From Ruegeria halocynthiae (GTDB lineage: Bacteria > Pseudomonadota > Alphaproteobacteria > Rhodobacterales > Rhodobacteraceae): DNA of 64,000 nucleotides. The notes beneath the pieces were generated by a model. That model saw only the letters and a list, made by a program, of their open reading frames with translations, was not told the origin of the DNA and searched no databases. Below, piece after piece: positions 46,517-54,231 of this stretch. Position numbers and translations under genes: made by a program. The stretch spans positions 1 to 64,000 of the forward strand of contig NZ_FNNP01000003.1 of the NCBI RefSeq assembly GCF_900106805.1, given 5' to 3'. Numbering within the stretch: position 1 is the stretch's first letter; each line of letters starts with the position of its first letter.

Positions 46517-47215
46517 ATGAGAACATTTGATCACGTCGATAATAAACTCTTTGAAGCTCAGTTTTTTATTGAACAAATGGAAAACAGCAAAAATGAGCTT
46601 TTTGCCATGCGTTGTTTCTTCAGCGCGTTTGTTTCGTCTGTTCGCAGTGTAACGTTTGCTATGCAGGCAAGCATGAAGGGCGTAGATGGGTTTGAAAAAT
46701 GGTACGCTGAAATCCAAGCCGAGCTTCGGAATAGTCCTATTGCACGTTTTTTTCATGAATGCAGAACAGACGATCAGAAGATCGGTTTCAACCATATAGT
46801 TGGCGGTTTTTTCTCGGACACAGGCGTCGAGTTCTGGTTTGGTGAACCCGAGCCGGGACGCTATAAATTTGTCCCTGAAACAGATGTTTTAACCACATGC
46901 AAGATGCACATGCGAACGACCTGTGCGATTGTCGACAAAGCCTACAACGACTTTGGCTTGGAGATTGATCCTGACCAAATTTACACACCAGACGGTTTGA
47001 AGCAAAAAAGTTGGTCTCTAGAAGACGTTGAGGAGTATCTGGGTTACCCACGTGGCTGGACGGATGTCGAGTGGCAAAAAGGTAACAAATATGAACATCG
47101 TCTAGCAGCGCTAGTTCGAAATATACCGCGTAGCCACGTAAAGCCCCTTTTGGTTAAGTACCTCGAAAGAGAGTTAAAATACCCGATCGGACCGTTCAGA
47201 GTTCGATCTGACTAA
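46517..47215 (+). CDS. Hypothetical AT-rich orphan
   Basis: A 232-residue soluble protein with no recognised family (motif-like stretches: KLFEAQFFIEQMENSKNELF, FEKWYAEIQAELRNSP, DPDQIYTPDGL). It is clearly lower in GC than ettA upstream. The first ATG is only 4 bases after the ettA terminator T run, leaving no room for its own ribosome binding site, so the true start may be internal or the gene may be truncated at its 5' end. A REP element begins 13 bases after its stop. Confidence 0.6.
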   Translation: MRTFDHVDNKLFEAQFFIEQMENSKNELFAMRCFFSAFVSSVRSVTFAMQASMKGVDGFEKWYAEIQAELRNSPIARFFHECRTDDQKIGFNHIVGGFFSDTGVEFWFGEPEPGRYKFVPETDVLTTCKMHMRTTCAIVDKAYNDFGLEIDPDQIYTPDGLKQKSWSLEDVEEYLGYPRGWTDVEWQKGNKYEHRLAALVRNIPRSHVKPLLVKYLERELKYPIGPFRVRSD

Positions 47216-47228
47216 CGTAGCAAGCAAG

Positions 47229-47251
47229 CGTAGGATGGGGTTCCACCCCAT
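47229..47251 (+). repeat. REP element (left of RAYT)
   Basis: GTAGGATGGGG ttcc ACCCCATC is a short palindrome-containing element of the same family as the 23.55 kb pair. It forms a 7-bp stem. Confidence 0.8.
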
Positions 47252-47332
47252 CACTCACTCAACGATCATACCCGAAAACCCGCACGATCTGTTCCCGCGC
47301 ACCAAACCACTCCCAAACTTCAACGTTCCAAA

Positions 47333-47356
47333 TGATGGGGTGAAACCCCATCCTAC
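47333..47356 (-). repeat. REP element overlapping the RAYT stop
   Basis: GATGGGG tgaaa CCCCATC CTAC is the inverted copy of the REP at 47229. Its outer CTAC includes the TAG stop codon of the RAYT gene on the minus strand. Confidence 0.8.
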
Positions 47357-47901
47357 GGCTCTCCAATCGTGCCCTCGGTGACCACACCACCCCATTCCGG
47401 GTCAACCCGCCCTGCACGAATATCGCGATGAATCGACGAATATGACCAATCGGTTGGATGCTCCACCAACCCATGTTTGACCGGATTGATCCAACAATAC
47501 GCTAAATGATTGCGATAACCCCGTTCGTCCCGAATGGTGTGTTCCCAAAACCGGCGTTGCCAAATCCCGGCATCTCCCTTCGCAATTTTCGAATTCGTTC
47601 GTAGGGTGGGGTTCCACCCCACCACTCCCCCGGCTTTCACCTTACGCGTAAACCGCGCCTTGATCGCACCCCACCGCGTCGAATAATCCGCATCCCCCGG
47701 CGGCAGGGTCCAAACCGCGTGCAGATGATCGGGCAACACAACAAACGCGTCACACCAGAACGGCCGCTCCTTCTGCGTCACTGCAAAAGCCGCCCGCAAA
47801 TGCGCCACCTCGCGCACCAACAATTCCGACGACCGGTCAGCCAAAGACACGGTGAAAAAGTACTTGGCTCCGGGATTGCGGATGCGGCGATAGTTGCTCA
47901 T
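47353..47901 (-). CDS. REP-associated tyrosine transposase (RAYT)
   Basis: A 182-residue single-strand transposase of the IS200/IS605-related Y1 family (TnpA-REP). The nucleophile and metal-binding motifs are the HxH in LPDHLHAVWTL and the C-terminal Tyr in RNHLAYCWINPVKHG; the WQRRFWEHTIRDE block is diagnostic of RAYTs. Relative to other RAYTs there is an extra segment KAGGVVGWNPTLRTNS about residue 98, encoded by an in-frame REP copy at 47601-47623. It is flanked by REP sequences, and its stop lies inside one. It is likely to act on the REP copies here and at 23.55 kb. Confidence 0.92.
   Translation of the reverse strand: MSNYRRIRNPGAKYFFTVSLADRSSELLVREVAHLRAAFAVTQKERPFWCDAFVVLPDHLHAVWTLPPGDADYSTRWGAIKARFTRKVKAGGVVGWNPTLRTNSKIAKGDAGIWQRRFWEHTIRDERGYRNHLAYCWINPVKHGLVEHPTDWSYSSIHRDIRAGRVDPEWGGVVTEGTIGEP
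47601..47623 (-). repeat. REP element inside the RAYT coding sequence
   Basis: GTAGGGTGGGG ttcc ACCCCACC is a variant REP that lies in frame within the RAYT gene and is translated (minus strand) as GVVGWNPTLR. It is part of a segment absent from typical RAYT sequences. Confidence 0.75.
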
Positions 47902-48227
47902 GCGGCAACTTGATCACAGGCTTGGTTAATGGATTCTAAATGCCCGCTAGGCACGCCAAACGAATAGCTCTACCTTATGAAAGGTCGCCGGACCAATAAC
48001 CAAACCCATCGGCGGATTCTTGTGCAAGTCGGGCGATTGGCCCTCAAGCCCTTGTACAAACCACACAAACTCCCTTGCCACACGCGTTTCTGGGTGCCAT
48101 ATCAAAGGTGCTTACGTTTTTCTATTTCGACCCACTGTCTCCGTTACCGGCGCTCAGTCTATCGATACAGACAACGACGCCGGGCTGCCGCATCCCCGTG
48201 GGCAGCACTTAAACAGGAGACACGGAC
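47902..48227. other. Leader region of the cold-shock gene
   Basis: About 325 bases between the divergent RAYT and the cold-shock gene. It has no gene; a long 5' leader is expected for CspA-type genes, and AGGAGA lies just ahead of the csp start. No cold-box motif was identified by eye. Confidence 0.5.
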
Positions 48228-48434
48228 ATGCCCGCAGGCACCGTAAAATGGTTCAACACCACCAAAGGCTTCGGCTTTATCGCACCCGAAGATGGCGGCA
48301 AAGACATCTTCGTACACATCTCGGCTGTCGAGCGTTCGGGCCTTACCGGTCTGGCCGACAACCAGAAAGTCACGTACGAGCTGCGCGCTGGTCGTGACGG
48401 CCGCGAAAGCGCCGACGACATCCAGCTGGCCTAA
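48228..48434 (+). CDS. Cold-shock protein (CspA family)
   Basis: A 68-residue OB-fold RNA chaperone: MPAGTVKWFNTTKGFGFIAP, with RNP1 KGFGFIAP and RNP2 DIFVHISAVE. It binds single-stranded RNA and melts secondary structure. A hairpin follows the stop. AGGAGA precedes the ATG. Confidence 0.95.
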   Translation: MPAGTVKWFNTTKGFGFIAPEDGGKDIFVHISAVERSGLTGLADNQKVTYELRAGRDGRESADDIQLA

Positions 48435-48444
48435 GCTATTCAAA

Positions 48445-48465
48445 GGGCGGAGTTTTTCTCCGCCC
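48445..48465 (+). terminator. Hairpin after the cold-shock gene
   Basis: GGGCGGAG (48445-48452) and CTCCGCCC (48458-48465) form an 8-bp stem with a TTTTT loop 11 bases after the stop. There is no T run after the stem, so termination would be intrinsic only in part. Confidence 0.5.
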
Positions 48466-48602
48466 ACCCCGCGGAGCCCGCGTTGAGTGTGTGGCAAAGG
48501 GATTACATCACAATCGGGTTATCTCTCCCCGGTGATTGACCAATTCCACTATCATTTCGAAACTAGCGTTATGATTTATTTGGTCATTTGAGGGAAACCA
48601 CC

Positions 48603-49157
48603 ATGTACACACGCCGCGTATTTCTGGCCGGTACTGCTGCCAGCCTGCTGCCGGGCGTCGCCAGCGCCAAGAAAGCGGTCGAGTATGATCCGACGCCGCA
48701 ATTCGTACGGGTCAAAAAGCAATTCCAGCCGGGTCAATTGCTGGTCGTTCCCCGTTCGTTCTATCTCTACTACATCACCGAACCCCGCAAAGCGATCCGC
48801 TATGGCTGCGGTGTTGGCAAGGCTGGATTGGAGTTCACCGGAACCGCTACGATCGACGTCAAGAAGGAATGGCCCACCTGGCGACCGACCGATGAGATGA
48901 TCGAACGCGACCCGGTGGCGTATGGTCGGTTCAAGGACAACGACTATGTTCAACCGGGCGGGAGCGATAATCCATTGGGTGCACGTGCGTTGTATTTGTT
49001 CCAAAACGGGGTCGATACCTATTTCCGCATCCACGGCACCACACAACCGCAAACCATCGGCCGCGCGGCCTCAAACGGGTGCATTCGGATGCTGAATGAG
49101 CATGTGATTGATCTGTATACCAGGGTACCAATCGGGACGGTCGTGACAGTGGTCTAA
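48603..49157 (+). CDS. L,D-transpeptidase (YkuD family)
   Basis: A 184-residue exported L,D-transpeptidase that forms 3-3 peptidoglycan cross-links or attaches proteins. The twin-arginine-like signal (TRRVFLAGTAASLLPGVASA) precedes the YkuD domain; the catalytic motif is RIHGTTQPQTIGRAASNGCIRM with the His and the HGT...S-x-G-C-I-R active-site Cys (about residue 163). ATG 48603. Convergent, overlapping stop with the SRAP gene. Confidence 0.92.
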   Translation: MYTRRVFLAGTAASLLPGVASAKKAVEYDPTPQFVRVKKQFQPGQLLVVPRSFYLYYITEPRKAIRYGCGVGKAGLEFTGTATIDVKKEWPTWRPTDEMIERDPVAYGRFKDNDYVQPGGSDNPLGARALYLFQNGVDTYFRIHGTTQPQTIGRAASNGCIRMLNEHVIDLYTRVPIGTVVTVV

Positions 49158-49768
49158 GCCGCCGTCCAATCGACATCATTGGCTTCTTCTATTCGGAGCT
49201 GACCTTCGGGCCAAGGGCGCATCAGACTCTGTGCTTTTTCTTCGGTTCCCTGCAACCAGCGTTTCACATCTTTCGCATCCAGTAGCACACCCATTCGATG
49301 ATGGATTGGCTTGACATCGGCGTTGGGTTCACAGGTCACTGCGGCCACCTGATCCACACGCTGCCCACCAGGGGCCTCCCAGGTGTCTGTGATCGCGGCA
49401 AACAACAGCGGCGTTCCGTCCTTGGCCGCGATGCGCCAAGCCTTTTTACGCCGTTTCTCCCCGGTCCATTCGTACCAGCCATCAACCGGAATTACGGCGC
49501 GCCCGACACCTTCGAAGGCGCTTTTGTCAAAAACCGTCTCGGAGCGGGCGTTGATGATGGTCTCCATTACCGGGCGCCCGCGCGCATTGACCCTGCCAAC
49601 CGGGATCATCCCCCATCGCATCGTCGTCAACCCGTCACCGGTCAGTACCGTCACCTCCTGACCCGGCTGAATGTTCCTGCGTGCTGGTTGAGGCCCGAGG
49701 TCGTCTTCCACATTCAGGAACAGCGCAATCTCGGCAACTGGTCGCGTAAGGAAAAACCGTCCTGGCAT
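49154..49768 (-). CDS. SRAP (SOS response-associated peptidase) family with Pro at residue 2
   Basis: A 204-residue SRAP (HMCES/YedK) family protein. Canonical members use Cys2, exposed by Met removal, to trap abasic DNA sites as a thiazolidine cross-link. The rest of the site is intact here: Asn73 (IINARSET), Glu100 (GWYEW), His156/157 (IHHRM). But the N-terminus is Met-Pro-Gly-Arg-Phe, so Cys2 is Pro. The start is firm: AGGAGGAGG lies just upstream. Loss of Cys2 should abolish thiazolidine formation; see findings for an alternative. Overlaps the convergent L,D-transpeptidase by four bases. Confidence 0.88.
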   Translation of the reverse strand: MPGRFFLTRPVAEIALFLNVEDDLGPQPARRNIQPGQEVTVLTGDGLTTMRWGMIPVGRVNARGRPVMETIINARSETVFDKSAFEGVGRAVIPVDGWYEWTGEKRRKKAWRIAAKDGTPLLFAAITDTWEAPGGQRVDQVAAVTCEPNADVKPIHHRMGVLLDAKDVKRWLQGTEEKAQSLMRPWPEGQLRIEEANDVDWTAA

Positions 49769-49777
49769 TGCCTCCTC

Positions 49778-50425
49778 CTAGTTGGCAGCGTGCTCCGTAA
49801 GCGCCAATACAAAAGGGCCCAGAGATTCAACAATCAGGGAAACACCTTCTGCATTTGGATGGATACCATCGGGCTGCATGAACTGACGCGCCGCAGCGGG
49901 ATCACCTTTGGCCGTGAGCCCATCAAAGAAGCTTTCCACATAAAGCACACCGAATTGCTGCGCCAGTTCCGGATACATGGCATCAAAGCTTTGCTTGTAG
50001 TCGGCCCCGTAGTTACCGGGCGCTTGCATTCCAATAAGCAGCACCTCAACGTTCGCGGCCTCTGCGGTACTTAGAATTACTTCAAGATTGGTGCGCGACA
50101 CACTTGGGTCGATTCCCCTCAACAGATCATTGCCCCCAAGGGCCACAATCATGCCATCGACCTCTGGTGTCAGGGTCCAGTCAATACGGGCGGCGCCTCC
50201 AGCGGTCGTGTCTCCGGAAACACCGGCGTTGATCAGTTGAACATCCGCCCCTTCTTCCTGCAGCCAACGCTGCAGTTGCGGCACAAAGCCGTCCTGTTCC
50301 AGAAGTCCGTATCCTTGCGTCAAAGAATCTCCGAGCGCTGCAATCACCATCGGCTCAGCCTTCGCTGCAAATCCGCAACATATGAGCACACCGGACATCA
50401 AACCCTTGTGCAGCTTCTGTTTCAC
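49778..50425 (-). CDS. Arylesterase/SGNH hydrolase (TesA-like)
   Basis: A 215-residue SGNH-fold esterase related to TesA: block I GDSLTQGYG (nucleophile Ser), block II Gly in INAGVSGDTTAGG, block III GGND, and block V DGIHPNAEG (Asp and His). A signal-like hydrophobic stretch (MSGVLICCGFAAKA) implies export. The start is GTG 50425, with GGGA 9 bases upstream; an alternative ATG lies at 50398. Divergent from the ABC transporter gene by 42 bases, an arrangement common for tesA and its exporter-like ABC genes. Confidence 0.9.
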   Translation of the reverse strand: MKQKLHKGLMSGVLICCGFAAKAEPMVIAALGDSLTQGYGLLEQDGFVPQLQRWLQEEGADVQLINAGVSGDTTAGGAARIDWTLTPEVDGMIVALGGNDLLRGIDPSVSRTNLEVILSTAEAANVEVLLIGMQAPGNYGADYKQSFDAMYPELAQQFGVLYVESFFDGLTAKGDPAAARQFMQPDGIHPNAEGVSLIVESLGPFVLALTEHAAN

Positions 50426-50467
50426 GCCATATCCCAATGGACTGTACCCTTCTTGATGGCCTGCTCG

Positions 50468-51163
50468 ATGACGACACCCGTTCTCACTCTCCAAGATGCC
50501 GCATTATCGCTGGATGGCAATGCCGGAAGGGTGGATATCCTGCACGACATCTCGCTGACAGTGAACCAGAGTGAGACACTGGGGCTGGTTGGTCCATCCG
50601 GTTCGGGGAAGTCCTCGCTGTTGATGTTGATGGGCGGGTTGGAGCAGGCAACCGGTGGACGCATCACTGCATTGGGTCATGATCTCAACGAAATGGGGGA
50701 AGATGCGTTGGCTCGGTTCCGGCGCGACGCAATGGGCATTGTGTTTCAGAATTTCCACCTGATCCCGACAATGACCGCGCTTGAGAATGTGGCTACTCCG
50801 TTAGAGCTTGCAGGGCACAAGGATGCATTCCAGCGTGCCGAGGATGAGCTGGACGCCGTAGGTCTGTCGCATCGTTGCGATCACTACCCCGCGCAGATGT
50901 CCGGTGGTGAGCAGCAGCGCGTGGCACTGGCCCGCGCCTCGGCTCCACGCCCGCAGATTCTGCTGGCGGATGAGCCTACGGGCAATCTGGATGAAGCGAA
51001 CGGGTCGGCGATCATTGATCTGTTATTCGGTCTGCGTGACCGGCACGGCGCCACTCTGGTTCTGGTCACGCACAGTCATACGCTGGCGCAGAAATGCGAC
51101 CGTGTTGTCCGTTTGCGGGATGGACAGATCGCTGATGAGACTCGACGCGAGGCCGCCGAATGA
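50468..51163 (+). CDS. ABC transporter ATP-binding protein (LolD/YbbA-like)
   Basis: A 231-residue ATPase with Walker A GPSGSGKSS, Q-loop VFQNFHLIP, signature MSGGEQQRVALARA and Walker B ILLADEPTGNLD. It belongs to the LolD/MacB/YbbA group and pairs with the FtsX-like permease that follows; the ATGA overlap (51160-51163) couples them. Divergent to the TesA-like esterase, as in ybbAP-tesA clusters, so a YbbA-type name is likely. The start is ATG 50468 (an in-frame ATG at 50456 is also possible); neither has a clear ribosome binding site. Confidence 0.9.
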   Translation: MTTPVLTLQDAALSLDGNAGRVDILHDISLTVNQSETLGLVGPSGSGKSSLLMLMGGLEQATGGRITALGHDLNEMGEDALARFRRDAMGIVFQNFHLIPTMTALENVATPLELAGHKDAFQRAEDELDAVGLSHRCDHYPAQMSGGEQQRVALARASAPRPQILLADEPTGNLDEANGSAIIDLLFGLRDRHGATLVLVTHSHTLAQKCDRVVRLRDGQIADETRREAAE

Positions 51164-53688
51164 GCCTGAGACAGGCCGGGCGGCTGGCGCGGCGTGAACT
51201 GCGCGGTGGGCTGCGTGGATTTCGAGTGTTTCTGGCTTGCCTGGCTTTGGGTGTTGCCGCGATAGCTGCGGTTGGCATGGTGCGTCAGGCAATCCAGACG
51301 GGCTTGCAGCAAGAAGGCGCATCGCTTCTTGGCGGGGATGCCCAGCTGGAATTCACCTATCGCTTTGCTGACGATCAGGAACGTGCGTGGATGGAAGAAA
51401 CTGCGCAAGCGGTGTCAGAAGTCGTCGACTTCAGATCCATGGCCGTGACGGGCAATGATGCGAGCAAACAGCGTGCGTTGACACAGGTGAAATCCGTGGA
51501 TGGAGCATATCCGCTGCTGGGATCAATAGTTCTGGAACCGGATCTTTCTCTGCCAATTGCGTTCGCGGGCGCCAACGGGCGACCCGGAGCCGTCATGGCT
51601 CCGTCTCTTATTGATCGTCTGGGCCTTTCAATTGGCGATCAGTTTGACCTCGGCACACAGACATTCGTACTGATGGCCGCGCTTGAGCATGAGCCGGACG
51701 GTGCGGCAGATGGGTTCACTCTGGGGCCACGCACCTTGGTTCGGACCAAAGATCTGCAGTCTTCGGGACTGTTGACTCCGGGCACTTTGTTCTCAACCAA
51801 ATACCGGATGGATTTGCCTCCGACCGCAGAACTTGATGCACTGTCATCCGAGGCGAGGCAGGCTTTCGAGGGAACCGGTATGCGATGGACCGATGCCCGC
51901 AACGGCGCACCCGGCATATCCGAATTCGTAGGTCGCCTCAGCGCGTTTCTGGTGCTGGTTGGCCTGTCCGGTCTGGCGGTTGGCGGGATCGGAGTATCTG
52001 CAGCTGTGCGCGCCTATCTATCCCAAAAGACGGAAACGATTGCGACATTACGAACTTTGGGCGCAGATCGGGCCACGATCTTTCAGACCTATATGATCCA
52101 GATCGCCGTATTGTCTGGCATCGGCATTGTTCTGGGTCTGATCCTGGGGGGAGTGCTACCGCTGCTGCTGGCCCCGATAATTAAAACACAACTGCCGATC
52201 CCTGCTGTGTTTTCGCTGTATCCGCAACCGCTGGCCGAAGCCGCGCTTTACGGTGTGCTGACGGCTTTTCTGTTCACTCTCTGGCCGCTGGCCCGAACAG
52301 AAGAGGTGCGCGCGGCAACCTTGTTCCGGGATGCCCTTACTTCAGCACGCAGTTTCCCACGCCTGATCTATGTCATTGCAACAGCCGCAGGTCTTACGGC
52401 GCTGATCGGAGCCGCCGCATGGTTCGGCGGTTCAACCCGGCTGACACTATGGACCAGCGCGGGCTTGGCGGGTGCGCTTGCCCTACTGGCACTTTCCGCC
52501 TTCGCCATACGAAAACTGGCCCGGACAGGCACCCCTTGGGTACGCGGGCGACCGGCCTTGCGGTGGGCCTTGTCCGCCATCTCTGACCCGCGCGAAGGTG
52601 CGGCGTCGGTGGTTCTGTCCCTTGGGCTCGGCCTGTCGGTCCTTGCAGCGGTTGGGCAGATCGACGGCACCCTGCGCAATGCAATTTCGGGGAACCTGCC
52701 AGAAGTTGCGCCCTCGTATTTCTTCGTGGACATCCAGAAGGACCAGATGCCGGGTTTCAGCGAACGCCTCGACAACGACCCTGCCGTCAGCCGGGTCGAA
52801 AGCGCGCCGATGCTGCGTGGGATCATTACCAAGATCAACGGGCAACCCGCGCGCGATGTTGCAGGGGATCACTGGGTTCTGGAAGGTGACCGGGGTGTAA
52901 CCTATTCCGCCCAGCCGCCGAAGAATGCCCGCGTTACCGACGGAACTTGGTGGCCTGCGGATTATTCAGGCACACCTCAGGTCAGCTTTGCCGCAGAAGA
53001 GGCCGCCGAGATGGGTCTGAAACTTGGGGATGAACTAACAGTCAATATCCTAGGTCGCGATATCACGGCTGAACTGACCTCACTGCGCGAGGTTGATTTT
53101 TCGACCGCTGGAATGGGATTTGTCATGTCGATGAACCCATCCGCTCTGGCGGGCGCTCCGCATAGCTTCATCGCAACCGTTTACGCCGAAGAGCAGGCAG
53201 AGGCCGCCATCCTGCGCGATCTGGCCGGGCAATTTCCCAACATCACGGCCGTCCGCGTCCGCGATGCAATCGACCGTGTTTCCGGCCTGCTGGCGGGCTT
53301 GGCGGCCGCCACCTCCTACGGCGCGGGCGTATCTCTGCTAACCGGATTTCTGGTGTTGATCGGTGCAGCAGCCGCAGGAGAGCCCGCGCGCAGATACGAA
53401 GCAGCAATTCTCAAAACTCTGGGCGCAAACCGAGGCCGCATCCTGCGCAGCTTTGCCTTGCGCGCGATCCTGTTGGGGGCCGCTGCCGGATGCGTCGCCC
53501 TGTTGACCGGTATTCTGGGCGGTTGGGCCGTTGCCACATATATCTTCGACACAGAGTTCGCGATCATCTGGCCATCCGCGCTCGGAATCATATCTGCAGG
53601 CATAGGCGTAACGCTGGGAGCGGGGATGCTCTTTGCACTGCGCCCGCTTTCTGTGCGCCCAGCGCGTATTCTGCGCGCCAGTGATTAA
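51160..53688 (+). CDS. FtsX-like ABC transporter permease (YbbP-like)
   Basis: An 842-residue permease with two FtsX/MacB-type membrane halves: an N-terminal helix (about 20-45), a large periplasmic domain, a helix cluster around 265-420 and 440-510, a second periplasmic domain, and a final cluster (about 710-835). The pattern matches YbbP, partner of YbbA. Predicted role: lipid or peptide extrusion with the adjacent ATPase; the substrate is unknown. No truncation. Confidence 0.88.
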   Translation: MSLRQAGRLARRELRGGLRGFRVFLACLALGVAAIAAVGMVRQAIQTGLQQEGASLLGGDAQLEFTYRFADDQERAWMEETAQAVSEVVDFRSMAVTGNDASKQRALTQVKSVDGAYPLLGSIVLEPDLSLPIAFAGANGRPGAVMAPSLIDRLGLSIGDQFDLGTQTFVLMAALEHEPDGAADGFTLGPRTLVRTKDLQSSGLLTPGTLFSTKYRMDLPPTAELDALSSEARQAFEGTGMRWTDARNGAPGISEFVGRLSAFLVLVGLSGLAVGGIGVSAAVRAYLSQKTETIATLRTLGADRATIFQTYMIQIAVLSGIGIVLGLILGGVLPLLLAPIIKTQLPIPAVFSLYPQPLAEAALYGVLTAFLFTLWPLARTEEVRAATLFRDALTSARSFPRLIYVIATAAGLTALIGAAAWFGGSTRLTLWTSAGLAGALALLALSAFAIRKLARTGTPWVRGRPALRWALSAISDPREGAASVVLSLGLGLSVLAAVGQIDGTLRNAISGNLPEVAPSYFFVDIQKDQMPGFSERLDNDPAVSRVESAPMLRGIITKINGQPARDVAGDHWVLEGDRGVTYSAQPPKNARVTDGTWWPADYSGTPQVSFAAEEAAEMGLKLGDELTVNILGRDITAELTSLREVDFSTAGMGFVMSMNPSALAGAPHSFIATVYAEEQAEAAILRDLAGQFPNITAVRVRDAIDRVSGLLAGLAAATSYGAGVSLLTGFLVLIGAAAAGEPARRYEAAILKTLGANRGRILRSFALRAILLGAAAGCVALLTGILGGWAVATYIFDTEFAIIWPSALGIISAGIGVTLGAGMLFALRPLSVRPARILRASD

Positions 53689-53690
53689 CT

Positions 53691-54137
53691 TCAGCGCACG
53701 CAGGCGACCGGCTGCAGTATCTTCAGCAATTGATCGTTACCGCACACCAACGCATCAAGTGTGATTTCGTCCAACGACGCATAAAACACCTCGGCTGCGT
53801 CCTGCAGCGCCAAACGTAAACGACACGCATCGGTCAGCGGGCAGGTGTTATCGGCGTCCGCAAAGCACTCGGCAATCGGTAAGCCGCCTTCCACATGGCG
53901 AAATACAGACCCGACCCGGATCTGATCCGCCGAACGCGCCAGGGCCATGCCGCCATTGCGGCCGCGCTGGGTACTGAGATAGTCCAACTGGCTGAGTTGA
54001 TTGATCACCTGCGCCAGATGGTTCTCTGAGATGTTGCAGACTTCTGCGATCTCGGCCTTTGTGACCAGCCGGTCCTGATGAGCGGCGCAATACATCAAAA
54101 CGCGCACCGCAATGTTTGTCCGTTTGGTAATCCGCAT
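53691..54137 (-). CDS. nsrR: Rrf2 family regulator (NsrR-like)
   Basis: A 148-residue Rrf2 transcriptional regulator: a winged helix (RITKRTNIAVRVLMYCA, then EVCNISENHLAQVINQLSQLDYL) followed by three Cys that would ligate an iron-sulfur cluster: CFADADNTCPLTDAC. The spacing, C-x7-C-x5-C, is close to NsrR/IscR but not identical, so NsrR (nitric-oxide sensing repressor) is the best guess. An FNR-type box lies at 54194-54207 between it and the divergent GGCT gene. Start ATG 54137. Confidence 0.75.
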   Translation of the reverse strand: MRITKRTNIAVRVLMYCAAHQDRLVTKAEIAEVCNISENHLAQVINQLSQLDYLSTQRGRNGGMALARSADQIRVGSVFRHVEGGLPIAECFADADNTCPLTDACRLRLALQDAAEVFYASLDEITLDALVCGNDQLLKILQPVACVR

Positions 54138-54193
54138 GAGGGCCTCCCGAATCTCAAGATGAAGCCTTATTGCATGTCCTGTAAAAAGACTGT

Positions 54194-54207
54194 TTGACAT
54201 ACATCAA
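54194..54207 (+). promoter_or_regulatory. FNR/Dnr-type box between nsrR and GGCT genes
   Basis: TTGAC ATAC ATCAA (54194-54207) fits the FNR/Dnr consensus TTGAY-N4-RTCAA exactly. It sits in the 94-base interval between the divergent Rrf2 and GGCT-like genes, near 57 bases upstream of the Rrf2 start codon and 25 bases from the other. Confidence 0.5.
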
Positions 54208-54231
54208 TCGTCAAAGAAGGACACGACCCGC

